Shown here one piece after another: positions 45,088 to 53,802 of a DNA stretch of 64,000 nucleotides. The notes under the pieces are model-generated. The model did not search any database, was not told the origin of the DNA, and saw only the letters and a program-made list of their open reading frames with translations. The stretch is from Seohaeicola_A nanhaiensis (GTDB lineage: Bacteria; Pseudomonadota; Alphaproteobacteria; Rhodobacterales; Rhodobacteraceae). Location of the stretch: positions 930,001 to 994,000 of the forward strand of contig NZ_JBHSGI010000002.1 of the NCBI RefSeq assembly GCF_042654245.1. Direction: 5' to 3'. The first letter of the stretch is position 1, and each line of letters begins with the position of its first letter. Both the position numbers and the translations under genes were made by a program.

Positions 45088-47163
45088 ATGGCACAGACGA
45101 TCCGCATGGGCATCGACATTGGCGGCACCTTCACCGACGTGGTGCTGGAAGTCGATGGCGCCGCCTTTTCCACCAAGGTGCTGACCACCTATGCCGCGCC
45201 CGAGGACGCCATCGCGGAGGGCATTCACCGGGTCTGCACCCAGGCGGGCATCGGGCTGGGCGACGTGCAGCAGATCATCCATGGCACGACGCTTGCGACC
45301 AATGCGCTGATCGAGCGGCGCGGGGCGAAGACGGCGCTGATCACCACCGAGGGCTTTCGCGACATCATCGAGATGCGCACCGAGAGCCGGTTCGAGCAGT
45401 ACGACCTGAACCTGACCCTGCCCGAGCCGCTGCTGCCGCGCCAGTTCCGCTATACGCTGCGCGAGCGGATGGATGCGCAGGGCAATGTGCTGATCCCGCT
45501 GGAGCGCGCAGAGGTCGAGGCGCTGGCGGAGCGGATGAAGCTGGCCGGCTTCACCTCGGTCGCGGTGGGGCTGCTGCATTCCTACCAGAACGACGCCCAT
45601 GAGAAGATGGTGCGCGAGGTTCTGGCCGAGCGGCTGCCGGGGGCGATGATCTCGCTTTCGAGCGAGGTCAGCCCGCAGATGCGGGAATACGAGCGCTTCA
45701 ACACGACAATTGCCAATGCCTATATCAAGCCGCTGATGAAGAGCTATCTCGGACGGCTGGAGGCGCGGCTGCGGGCCGAGGGGGTGAATTGCCCGGTGTT
45801 CCTGATGCATTCGGGCGGCGGGATCATCTCGATCGAGAGCGCGGCGGAGTTTCCCGTGCGGCTGGTGGAATCCGGGCCGGCGGGGGGCGCGGTCTTTGCC
45901 GCGCATATCGCGGCGCGCTATGGGCTGAACAAGGTGCTGAGCTTTGATATGGGCGGCACCACGGCGAAGATCTGCCTGATCCGCAACCTGGCGCCCAAGA
46001 CGGCGCGGGTGTTCGAGGTGGCGCGGTCCTACCGGTTCAAGAAGGGGTCGGGGATGCCGATCTCGATCCCCGTCATCGACATGGTGGAGATCGGCGCCGG
46101 GGGCGGGTCGCTGGCCCATGTGGACGCGATGCGGCAGATCCGGGTGGGGCCGGAATCGGCGGGGTCGGAACCGGGGCCAGCCTGTTACGGGCGCGGCGGG
46201 GAGCGGCCGGCGGTGACGGATGCGGACCTGACGCTGGGCCGGCTGGATCCGGCGAATTTCGCGGGCGGGTCGATCCCGCTGTTCCCCGAGCGGTCGGCGG
46301 CGGCGCTGGATGCGGCCATCGGCGGGGTGCTGGAGATGGATGCGGAGGCCGCGGCCTTCGGGCTGTCGGAAGTGGTCGACGAGAACATGGCCAATGCGGC
46401 GCGGGTTCATGCCGTGGAAAATGGCGAGGATCTGAGCGAATACACCATGATCGCCTTTGGCGGCGCGGCGCCGCTGCATGCCGGGCGGCTCTGCGAGAAG
46501 CTGGGCGTGGCGCGCTGTCTGGTGCCGCCGGGGGCGGGCGTCGGCAGCGCCATCGGGTTCCTGCGGGCGCCGTTCAGTTTCGAGGCGAACCGCAGCGTCT
46601 ATACCCGGCTGTCGGATTTCGAGCCGGGCAAGGTCAGCGCGCTGCTGTCTGATCTGGAGGGCGAGGCGACGCGGTTCGTGCGGACCTGCGATGCGACCTC
46701 GCGGATCGATTGCGACTACAAGGTCTACATGCGCTATCGCGGGCAGGGTTGGGAGATCCCGGTGCCGCTGACCCGCGAAGATGCGGCAAAGCCCAGCGCC
46801 GAGCGGTTCCTCGCGCTGTTCGAGACGGAGTATACCCAGCTGTTCGGCCGCACGGTCGAAGGGCTGGACGTGGAAATCGCGGTCTGGTCGGTGAACGCGA
46901 CCACGCCGTCGCAACCGGCGACGCCGGTCGAGGCGGTGACGCGGGGCCGGACGGTGGAGGCGCCGGAGAGGCGCGCGATCCTTGACCCGGCACTGGGGCA
47001 GCGGGTGGAGGCCGGCATCATCGCCCGCGCCAGTCTGGACAGCGGTGCGGCGGTCGATGGTCCCGCCGCCATCACCGAGAACGAGACGACGGTGATCGTG
47101 CCCTCGTCACGTCGTGCCATCCGGCAGCCCGATGGCTGCATCGACCTGAGCCCGAAGGAGTAA
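45088..47163 (+). CDS. hyuA: Hydantoinase/oxoprolinase subunit A
   Basis: The protein of 691 residues has the Hydant_A_N ASKHA-like start (RMGIDIGGTFTDVVLE), the HGTTLATNALIERRG segment and SFDMGGTTAKICLI, all ATP-binding core motifs. With subunit B it forms an ATP-dependent enzyme that opens hydantoins, 5-oxoproline, or carboxylates ketones (acetone or acetophenone carboxylase group), so the reaction is not fixed by sequence. AAGGGAAG precedes the ATG. Subunit B begins 4 bases after the stop. Confidence 0.92.
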   Translation: MAQTIRMGIDIGGTFTDVVLEVDGAAFSTKVLTTYAAPEDAIAEGIHRVCTQAGIGLGDVQQIIHGTTLATNALIERRGAKTALITTEGFRDIIEMRTESRFEQYDLNLTLPEPLLPRQFRYTLRERMDAQGNVLIPLERAEVEALAERMKLAGFTSVAVGLLHSYQNDAHEKMVREVLAERLPGAMISLSSEVSPQMREYERFNTTIANAYIKPLMKSYLGRLEARLRAEGVNCPVFLMHSGGGIISIESAAEFPVRLVESGPAGGAVFAAHIAARYGLNKVLSFDMGGTTAKICLIRNLAPKTARVFEVARSYRFKKGSGMPISIPVIDMVEIGAGGGSLAHVDAMRQIRVGPESAGSEPGPACYGRGGERPAVTDADLTLGRLDPANFAGGSIPLFPERSAAALDAAIGGVLEMDAEAAAFGLSEVVDENMANAARVHAVENGEDLSEYTMIAFGGAAPLHAGRLCEKLGVARCLVPPGAGVGSAIGFLRAPFSFEANRSVYTRLSDFEPGKVSALLSDLEGEATRFVRTCDATSRIDCDYKVYMRYRGQGWEIPVPLTREDAAKPSAERFLALFETEYTQLFGRTVEGLDVEIAVWSVNATTPSQPATPVEAVTRGRTVEAPERRAILDPALGQRVEAGIIARASLDSGAAVDGPAAITENETTVIVPSSRRAIRQPDGCIDLSPKE

Positions 47164-47167
47164 GCCG

Positions 47168-48877
47168 ATGAGTTCCGTCAGCAAGGCCGTGTCGCATCAG
47201 GTGATGTGGAACCGCCTGATCTCGATCGTCGAGGAACAGGCGCAGGCGCTGGTGCGCACGGCGTTTTCGACCTCGGTGCGCGAGGCGGGCGACCTGTCCG
47301 CCGGGGTCTATGACGCCAGGGGCCGGATGCTGGCGCAGGCGGTCACCGGCACGCCGGGCCACGTCAACGCCATGGCCGATGCGGTCGCGCATTTCATCCG
47401 CCGGATCGGGCGGCAGAACATGTTCGAGGGCGATGTGTATCTCACCAACGATCCCTGGGAGGGCACCGGCCACCTGCATGACATCACGGTGGTGACGCCC
47501 TCTTTCCTCGACGGGCAGCTGGTCGGCTTCTTTGCCTGCACCGCGCATGTCGTCGACGTCGGCGGGCGCGGCTTTGGCGCGGATGCGCATTCGGTCTACG
47601 AGGAAGGCATCTATCTGCCGATCATGAAGTTCGCCGAGCGGGGCGAGGTGGACCGCACGCTGGTGCAGATCGTGCGCGGCAACGTGCGCCAGCCCGACCA
47701 GCTGATCGGCGACATCTATGCGCTGGCCGCCTGCAACGAGACCGGGCACCGCCGGCTGGTGGACATGATGCGCGAGTTCAGGCTGGCCGATCTGGAAGAG
47801 ATCGCCGGGTTCATCCTGGACAATTCGCTACGCGCCACGCTGGAACGGATCAACGCCCTGCCCCGCGCCGAGGCCTCGGGCGGCATGTCGATTGACGGTT
47901 ATGACCGGGAAATCCACCTGAAGGTCAAGGTCGCCATCGAACAGGACCGGATCACCTGCGATTTCTCGGGGACCAGCGGGGTGGACGCCAAGGGCATCAA
48001 TGTGCCGCTGGTCTATACCAAAGCCTATGCCTGTTACGCGCTGAAATGCGCCATCGCGCCGGAGATTCCGAACAACGCGGCCTCGCTGGCGCCCTTCGAG
48101 ATCACCGCGCCGGAACATACCATCGTCAACGCGCCCCATCCCGCGCCGGTGGCGCTGCGCCATATCATTGGCCACATGATCCCCGACACGGTCTATGACG
48201 CGCTGGACAAGCTGCTGCCGGCGACGGTGCCGGCCGAGGGGGCCGGGTGCCTGTGCAACTTCCAGGTCTCGCTGCGGCCTGCCGCTGAGGGCGGACTGCC
48301 CAAAGACGCGGCGCGGGCCGAGGTGCTGACCTTCAACTCGGGCGGTTCCGGCGCAAGACCGGGGCTGGACGGGATGAGCGCGACGGCTTTCCCCTCGGGT
48401 GTCATGACCATGCCGGTGGAGGCGACCGAGCAGACCGGGCCGATCCTGATCTGGCGCAAGGAGCTGCGGCCGGATTCGGGCGGCGCCGGGACCTATCGCG
48501 GCGGTCTGGGGCAGTTCATGGAGGTCGGGGCCGCCGAGGGCTATGAGTTCGACTTTCAGGCGATGTTCGACCGGGTGAACCATCCGGCGCGCGGGAGGAA
48601 CGGCGGCGGCAATGGCGCGCCCACCACCATCGCGCGGGCGGACGGTGCCCAAATGAAGGGCAAGGGCAAGCAGTTCGTGCCGGCCGGGACCCGCGTCCTG
48701 CTCGCCTTCCCCGGGGGCGCCGGCTACGGTTCTGCCAGCGAACGCGACCCGGAGGCGGTGCGCCGCGACCTGGCGCGCGGCTATATCTCGGCCGGGGCAG
48801 CGCGGGATGTTTACGGAATGACCCAGGACCAGATCGACGCGGTTCTGGCCGCCACCGAACGGGGAGAGACGATTTGA
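47168..48877 (+). CDS. hyuB: Hydantoinase/oxoprolinase subunit B
   Basis: The protein of 569 residues is a Hydantoinase_B domain protein (opening VMWNRLISIVEEQAQALVR, then VYDARGRMLAQAVTGTPGH and the LTNDPWEGTGHLHDI motif likely to bind metal). It partners HyuA. Near the C-terminus it has the conserved GGGNGAPTTI region. It overlaps the following FAD enzyme gene by 4 bases. Confidence 0.92.
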   Translation: MSSVSKAVSHQVMWNRLISIVEEQAQALVRTAFSTSVREAGDLSAGVYDARGRMLAQAVTGTPGHVNAMADAVAHFIRRIGRQNMFEGDVYLTNDPWEGTGHLHDITVVTPSFLDGQLVGFFACTAHVVDVGGRGFGADAHSVYEEGIYLPIMKFAERGEVDRTLVQIVRGNVRQPDQLIGDIYALAACNETGHRRLVDMMREFRLADLEEIAGFILDNSLRATLERINALPRAEASGGMSIDGYDREIHLKVKVAIEQDRITCDFSGTSGVDAKGINVPLVYTKAYACYALKCAIAPEIPNNAASLAPFEITAPEHTIVNAPHPAPVALRHIIGHMIPDTVYDALDKLLPATVPAEGAGCLCNFQVSLRPAAEGGLPKDAARAEVLTFNSGGSGARPGLDGMSATAFPSGVMTMPVEATEQTGPILIWRKELRPDSGGAGTYRGGLGQFMEVGAAEGYEFDFQAMFDRVNHPARGRNGGGNGAPTTIARADGAQMKGKGKQFVPAGTRVLLAFPGGAGYGSASERDPEAVRRDLARGYISAGAARDVYGMTQDQIDAVLAATERGETI

Positions 48878-50094
48878 GCGCAAAGGGCTGGGCCGCGACG
48901 CCGAAACACGCGGCCTATGACGTGGTGATCGTCGGAGGCGCCATGTATGGCGCCTCGGTCTCGTGGTGGCTGTCGGGGATGCCCGACTTCAGGGGCCGCA
49001 TCCTGGTGATCGAGCGCGACCCGGCCTATAATTTCGCCTCGACCTCGCACACCAATTCGAGCATCCGCCAGCAATACAGCCAGGCGATCAACGTGGAGAT
49101 CAGCCGGTTCGGGGCGGAGTTCATCCACAATTTCAAGGATTTCATGGGCGGCGACGAGCGGGTGCCGCCCATTGTGCTGCAGAGCTTCGGCTATCTCTAC
49201 CTGGCCGATACGCCGGCCTTTGCCGAGGCGCTGAAGGCGGCGCAGGCGGTGCAGGCCGCCTGCGGGGCGGCGACGCGGTTCTGGTCGGTCAACGAGATCG
49301 CCGAGGCCTATCCCTTCTACAACCTCGACGGCATCCTTGGCGGCAACCACAACCTGGTGAACGAGGGCTATTTCGACGGCGCGACGATCTTCGACTGGTT
49401 CAAGCGGTCGGGGCGCGAGCGGGGGGTGGAGTATATTCACAACGAGGCCGTGGCGATGACGCTGAACGCCGCCGGCACGCGAGTGGAGTCGGTCACGCTG
49501 AAGTCGGGCGAGACGGTGGGGTGCGGGCAGGTCGTCAACGCCTCGGGCCCGCGCGCGGTGCTGACCGCGCGGATGGCGGGGATCGAGATCCCGGTGGAGC
49601 CGCGGAAGCGCTTCACCTTCATCTTCGATACCGAAAAGCCGCTGGACCGGGCGCTGCCGCTGACCATCGACCCCTCGGGCGTGCACATGCGCAGCGACGG
49701 GCGCTATTACATGTGCGGTTGCCCGCCGGATGACGACCATGCGGTGGATTACACCGATTTCGACATGGATCACGCGATCTGGGAAGAGAAGATCTGGCCC
49801 GCCGTCGCGACCCGTGTGCCGCAGTTCGAGGCGGTGAAGGTGGTCAACAGCTGGGTCGGGCATTACGCTTATAACACGCTGGACCAGAACGCGATTGTCG
49901 GGCCCCACCCCGTCGTGACGAACTTTCACTTCGTCAACGGCTTCTCGGGCCACGGGTTGCAGCAATCGCCGGCCATCGGGCGCGGTATGGCGGAAATGCT
50001 GGTCTTCGGGGAATATCGCAGCCTCGATCTGACGCCTTTTGCCTTCGAGCGGATTGCGCAGGGCCGCCTGCTGCTGGAAAAAGCCATCATCTGA
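48874..50094 (+). CDS. FAD-dependent oxidoreductase (DAO family)
   Basis: The protein of 406 residues has the dinucleotide-binding start DVVIVGGAMYGASVSWWLSG and the DAO fold ending (VGPHPVVTNFHFVNGFSGHG, LQQSPAIGRGMAEMLV). It is related to D-amino acid, sarcosine and dimethylglycine oxidases and dehydrogenases. A TTG at 48874 with GGGGAGAG upstream is the start, overlapping the end of hyuB. In this operon it could oxidise an N-methyl or amino product of ring opening. The substrate is unknown. Confidence 0.9.
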   Translation: MSAKGWAATPKHAAYDVVIVGGAMYGASVSWWLSGMPDFRGRILVIERDPAYNFASTSHTNSSIRQQYSQAINVEISRFGAEFIHNFKDFMGGDERVPPIVLQSFGYLYLADTPAFAEALKAAQAVQAACGAATRFWSVNEIAEAYPFYNLDGILGGNHNLVNEGYFDGATIFDWFKRSGRERGVEYIHNEAVAMTLNAAGTRVESVTLKSGETVGCGQVVNASGPRAVLTARMAGIEIPVEPRKRFTFIFDTEKPLDRALPLTIDPSGVHMRSDGRYYMCGCPPDDDHAVDYTDFDMDHAIWEEKIWPAVATRVPQFEAVKVVNSWVGHYAYNTLDQNAIVGPHPVVTNFHFVNGFSGHGLQQSPAIGRGMAEMLVFGEYRSLDLTPFAFERIAQGRLLLEKAII

Positions 50095-50114
50095 CGGACA
50101 AACGGAGAGAGACC

Positions 50115-50951
50115 ATGCTGACAAAGATCGTTCTGACCGGCGCCGCCGGTGCGCTGGGATCGCGCCTGCGCGCGCCGCTGGCCGCCATGTGCAAGGAACT
50201 GGTCTCGACCGACCTGGCCGATGCGCTGGACGGCGTGGCGGACAACGAGACCTATGTGAAAGCCGACGTGGGCAATGCCGATGAGGTGATGGCGCTGATC
50301 GAAGGGGCCGAGATGGTCGTCCATTTCGGGGCCATCGCCGACGAGGCGCCTTTCGAGCAGATCATGCATTCGAACTTCATGGGCGCCTACAACGTCTGGA
50401 ACGCGGCGCACAAGCATGGCGTGCGGCGGATCGTCTATGCCAGCTCGATCCACGCGATGGGGATGTATCCCAAGACCACGCGGATCACGGCGGACATGCC
50501 GCACCGGCCGGACAGCTTCTATGGCCTGTCCAAGTGTTTCGCCGAGGACATGGGCCGGATGTATTGGGACAAATACGGGATCGAGGCGGTCTGCCTGCGG
50601 ATCTATTCGGCGCCGGGTTCGGTGGCCAATGCCCGGGCGCTGGGGTCCTATCTGAGCTATGACGACTGCGTGCAGCTGGTGAAGCGTTCGGTCGACACGC
50701 CGGTGGTCGGATTCACCGTGCTGTATGGCGTCTCGAACAACGACCGCTCGCCGGTGGACAATTCGGCGGCCGCCTTCCTGGGCTATCGCCCGAAGGACAA
50801 CGCCGAGGATTTCGCCGAGGCGATCCTGGCGAAGACGCCCAAGGCCGATCCGCTGGACAAGGCGCAGATGTGCCACGGCGGGCCGTTTGCGACCGTGCCG
50901 CTGGGGGTGAGCGGGGTACAATACATCAAGAAGATGAGCGAGGGGAACTGA
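50115..50951 (+). CDS. NAD-dependent epimerase/dehydratase family protein, uronate dehydrogenase-like
   Basis: The protein of 278 residues is an extended SDR with cofactor motif LTGAAGALGSRL, Ser in YASSIHAMGMYP and the catalytic YGLSK (YxxxK). The stretch FEQIMHSNFMGAYNVWNAA and the ending around YRPKDNAEDFAE resemble bacterial uronate dehydrogenase, which oxidises hexuronic acids to lactones. Context with hydantoinase-like genes does not fit that substrate, so the assignment stays at family level. It closes the plus-strand operon; a set of hairpins follows. Confidence 0.82.
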   Translation: MLTKIVLTGAAGALGSRLRAPLAAMCKELVSTDLADALDGVADNETYVKADVGNADEVMALIEGAEMVVHFGAIADEAPFEQIMHSNFMGAYNVWNAAHKHGVRRIVYASSIHAMGMYPKTTRITADMPHRPDSFYGLSKCFAEDMGRMYWDKYGIEAVCLRIYSAPGSVANARALGSYLSYDDCVQLVKRSVDTPVVGFTVLYGVSNNDRSPVDNSAAAFLGYRPKDNAEDFAEAILAKTPKADPLDKAQMCHGGPFATVPLGVSGVQYIKKMSEGN

Positions 50952-50977
50952 GGGGCGTTTTCCGGCGCGGATAACGT

Positions 50978-51059
50978 CCGAATTCCTGCGAGGAATTCGG
51001 CGCCCCGGGGGGCGCGTTTCCCTCGCAGGGAAACGGGACGAAATCCTCGCAGGATTTCG
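50978..51059. repeat. Three consecutive hairpins with a shared core between convergent operons
   Basis: CCGAATTCCTGCGAGGAATT (50978 on, 23 bp in all), CGTTTCCCTCGCAGGGAAAC (51015-51035) and CGAAATCCTCGCAGGATTTC (51039-51059) are each inverted repeats with arms of 8-9 bp and the core CCT(G/C)(C/G)AGG-like centre; a GCGCCCC hairpin separates the first two. They sit between the plus-strand hydantoinase operon and the end of urtE and could end transcription from both sides. No T-runs follow. Confidence 0.7.
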
Positions 51060-51064
51060 CCGTT

Positions 51065-51760
51065 TCAGACCGAAATCGCCGCCAGAAGCTGCTCTCGGCT
51101 GAGGTCGTCGTGGGTGCCCTTCTGCGTCACCGCCCCGCGCTTGAGCACGACGAAGCTGTCGGCGATGCGGTGGGCGAAGTCGAAATACTGTTCGACCAGC
51201 ACGATGGCCATGTCGCCCTTGTCGCGCAGGTATTTGATGACCTCGCCGATCTGCTGGATGATGTTGGGCTGGATTCCCTCGGTCGGCTCGTCCAGCAGGA
51301 GCAGCTTGGGCTTGGTCAGCAGGGCGCGGGCGATGGCGAGCTGTTGCTGCTGCCCGCCCGAGAGGTCGCCGCCGCGGCGGTGGAGGAATTCCTTGAGGAT
51401 CGGGAAGAGCGTGTAGATCTCGTCAGGGATCACATGTTCGGAGCGCGGCAGGCAGGCATAGGCCGTCTCCATGTTCTCGCGCACGGTCAGCAGCGGGAAG
51501 ATCATCCGGCCCTGCGGGACATAGCCGACGCCAAGGCGGGCCAGCGCGTGCGAGGGCAGCTTGCCGATGGGTTTGCCATCGAAACTGATCGTGCCGCTGG
51601 TGCGCTGGTGCGTGCCCGAGAGCGCCTTCAACAGCGAGGTCTTGCCGACGCCGTTGGTGCCCATGACGCAGGTGACCTTGCCGTAGTCGGCGGCCATCGA
51701 AACGTCGTAGAGGATCTGGCTGCCGCCGTAGTGCAGGCAGAGGTTGTCGACCTTCAGCAT
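51065..51760 (-). CDS. urtE: Urea ABC transporter ATPase UrtE
   Basis: The second ATPase of the urea importer, with 231 residues: Walker A GTNGVGKTSLLKAL, signature LSGGQQQQLAIARAL and Walker B LLLLDEPTEGIQP, the LivF-like form. It works with UrtD on the membrane pair UrtBC. The start is ATG 51760 (MLKVDNLCLHYGGSQ), in agreement with UrtE homologues; the reading frame is open for 41 codons upstream but without family similarity. It is 70 bases after urtD. Confidence 0.96.
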   Translation of the reverse strand: MLKVDNLCLHYGGSQILYDVSMAADYGKVTCVMGTNGVGKTSLLKALSGTHQRTSGTISFDGKPIGKLPSHALARLGVGYVPQGRMIFPLLTVRENMETAYACLPRSEHVIPDEIYTLFPILKEFLHRRGGDLSGGQQQQLAIARALLTKPKLLLLDEPTEGIQPNIIQQIGEVIKYLRDKGDMAIVLVEQYFDFAHRIADSFVVLKRGAVTQKGTHDDLSREQLLAAISV

Positions 51761-51830
51761 GAGGGGTCTCCCGAAACGGAGGCGGCACGGCGGGCGAAGG
51801 GGCTTTGTGAATGGGGTGCGCGCATCATCG

Positions 51831-52571
51831 TCACCGCCCCAGATACACGTCGATGACCTGCTGGTTGGCGGTGACGTGGTCAAGGCTTCCCTCGGCCAGC
51901 ACCGAGCCTTCGTGCAGCACCGTCACCCGGCAGTCGAGCCGGCGGACGAATTCCATGTCATGCTCGACCACCACCACCGCCCGCGTCTTCGCCGCCTGCA
52001 CCAGCAGCGAGGTCGTGTGCTCGCGCTCTTCGGGCGTCATGCCCGCCGCCGGTTCGTCGACCAGCAGCAGCTGCGGTTCCTGCGCCAGCAGCATCCCGAT
52101 TTCGAGCCATTGCTTCTGGCCGTGCGAGAGCTCGCCCGACTTGCGCGGCAGCTGGTCGGCCAGCCCGATCTCTTCGGCCAGCGCGTGGACGCGTTCGGTG
52201 TCGGCGGGCGTCTTGCGGTAGAACAACACCGAGAAGGGGCTGCGCTTGTTCTTGAGCGAGAGCAGCAGGTTGTCGAAGACGCTCTGATCCTCGAAGACCG
52301 TCGGGCGCTGGAACTTCCGGCCGATGCCGATCTGGGCGATCTTGGCCTCGCTGAGCCGGGTGAGCGAGATGGATTTCTCGCCCCAGAGCACGCGGCCCTC
52401 GTCTGGCCTTGTCTTGCCGGTGACGATGTCCATGAAGGTGGTCTTGCCGGCGCCGTTCGGGCCGATGATCGCGCGCATCTCGGCCGGGCCGATGTTGAAC
52501 GACAGGTTGCGTATGGCGCGATAGCCGTCGAAGGTGACCGAGACACCCGAGACTTCGAGAAGCGTGCTCAT
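51831..52571 (-). CDS. urtD: Urea ABC transporter ATPase UrtD
   Basis: The first ATPase of the urea importer, with 246 residues: Walker A GPNGAGKTTFMDIV, the variant signature LSHGQKQWLEIGMLL typical of UrtD, and Walker B LLLVDEPAAGMTPEE (LivG-like). Its ATG overlaps the stop of urtC by 4 bases. The LSHGQKQWLE form distinguishes it from amino acid LivG proteins. Confidence 0.96.
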   Translation of the reverse strand: MSTLLEVSGVSVTFDGYRAIRNLSFNIGPAEMRAIIGPNGAGKTTFMDIVTGKTRPDEGRVLWGEKSISLTRLSEAKIAQIGIGRKFQRPTVFEDQSVFDNLLLSLKNKRSPFSVLFYRKTPADTERVHALAEEIGLADQLPRKSGELSHGQKQWLEIGMLLAQEPQLLLVDEPAAGMTPEEREHTTSLLVQAAKTRAVVVVEHDMEFVRRLDCRVTVLHEGSVLAEGSLDHVTANQQVIDVYLGR

Positions 52572-53800
52572 TCCCGGCCCTCCCGTTCCATCAGCGAGCC
52601 CTGGTCGGGGCCGTAGTCGGCGCCGTGGCGGTTCGGAACCAGCACGCCCTGCACCAGATCGACCAGACCGCCGATGCCCTTGGGCGCGAAGAGCGTGACC
52701 AGAACGAAGGACAGACCCAGGATCACCTGCCACCATTCGACCCAGTTGACGGTGTAGAAACCCAGGTTGACCGAGGGCACCTGCCCGCCGGTGAACCAGC
52801 TTGACACCAGCGACACGAAGGCCGCGCCGATCACCGCGCCGTAGAGCCGGCCGCGCCCGCCGATGGCGACCCAGACGGCCAGGTAGATGGAGGCGATGGG
52901 CGCGACCTCGGCCGGGTTGATGATGCCGGCCTGCGGGTAGTAGAGCGCGCCGGCGATACCGGCGATCACCGCGGTCAGGGTGAAGATGAAGAGCTTGTAG
53001 CCCTCGACCGAGTAGCCGAGGAAGCGCACGCGGGCCTCGTCGTCGCGGATGCCGCGGATGACGCTGCCGAACTTGCCGGAGACGACCCAGGCCGCCAGCA
53101 GGTAACCGCAGCCGAGCGCGAAGGCCGAGGCCCAGAGGAACCAGAGCGAAACCAGCGACTGGCTGGCGGTGACGCCGGGCAGGTTCTGCAGACCCGAGAG
53201 GCCGTTGTTGCCGCGCAGGCCGGAGTCGTTCTGGAAAAGGTAGAGCGCGAGGGCCAGCGTCATCGCCTGGGTCAGGATCGAGAGATAGACGCCGGTGACG
53301 CGGCTGCGGAAGGCGAGCCAGCCGAAGACCAGCGCCAGAAGGCCGGGCACCAGCACGACCAGGATCAGCTGCATCGTCAGGCTGCTGGAGAAGAACCAGA
53401 TCGCCGGGAAGTCGGAGCTGCCGACGACGCCGAAGATCTGGGTGCCGATGGCGGCGTCGATCTCGGCCGGGGTGGGCGGGATCGGGGCGTTGGCGAGCGA
53501 GGCGACGACGATGTCGCGGGTGCGCTCGTACATCAGCCACATGCCGATCATGTAGCCCCCGAGGCCGAAGAAGGCGAAATGGCCGAGCGACAGGATGCCG
53601 GCGAAGCCCCAGACCAGATCCATGGCGACCGCGATCAGGCAGAGGCAGAGCGTCTTGCCGAGCGTCTTGACGAAGGAGGTGGAGATCAGCCCGGCGCCCA
53701 TGCCCTCGGAGGCAACGGTTACAACCAGGGTGAAGATCGCCAGCGCGGCGAGGAAGACCAGCACCGAGGGGTTCCTGGCGATGAAGCTTTCGCGTTTCAT
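52568..53800 (-). CDS. urtC: Urea ABC transporter permease UrtC
   Basis: The permease of 410 residues has ten or so helices of the LivM type. Motifs are WGFAGILSLGHFAFFGLGGY near residue 70 and the C-terminal YGAVIGAAFVSLVSSWFTGG. The conserved cytoplasmic loop SVIRGIRDDEARVRFLGY is present. It starts 2 bases after urtB and overlaps urtD by 4 bases, which places it firmly in the operon urtA-B-C-D-E. Confidence 0.96.
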   Translation of the reverse strand: MKRESFIARNPSVLVFLAALAIFTLVVTVASEGMGAGLISTSFVKTLGKTLCLCLIAVAMDLVWGFAGILSLGHFAFFGLGGYMIGMWLMYERTRDIVVASLANAPIPPTPAEIDAAIGTQIFGVVGSSDFPAIWFFSSSLTMQLILVVLVPGLLALVFGWLAFRSRVTGVYLSILTQAMTLALALYLFQNDSGLRGNNGLSGLQNLPGVTASQSLVSLWFLWASAFALGCGYLLAAWVVSGKFGSVIRGIRDDEARVRFLGYSVEGYKLFIFTLTAVIAGIAGALYYPQAGIINPAEVAPIASIYLAVWVAIGGRGRLYGAVIGAAFVSLVSSWFTGGQVPSVNLGFYTVNWVEWWQVILGLSFVLVTLFAPKGIGGLVDLVQGVLVPNRHGADYGPDQGSLMEREGRE

Positions 53801-53802
53801 GG

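Noticed and set aside
44893..46914. A 673-codon minus-strand frame opposite hyuA
   Set aside because: Arg/His/Pro-rich antisense translation, while hyuA has intact ATP-binding motifs.
50978..51059. Possible short CRISPR-like array
   Set aside because: The units are palindromes of differing sequence with no unique spacers of constant length and no cas genes nearby.
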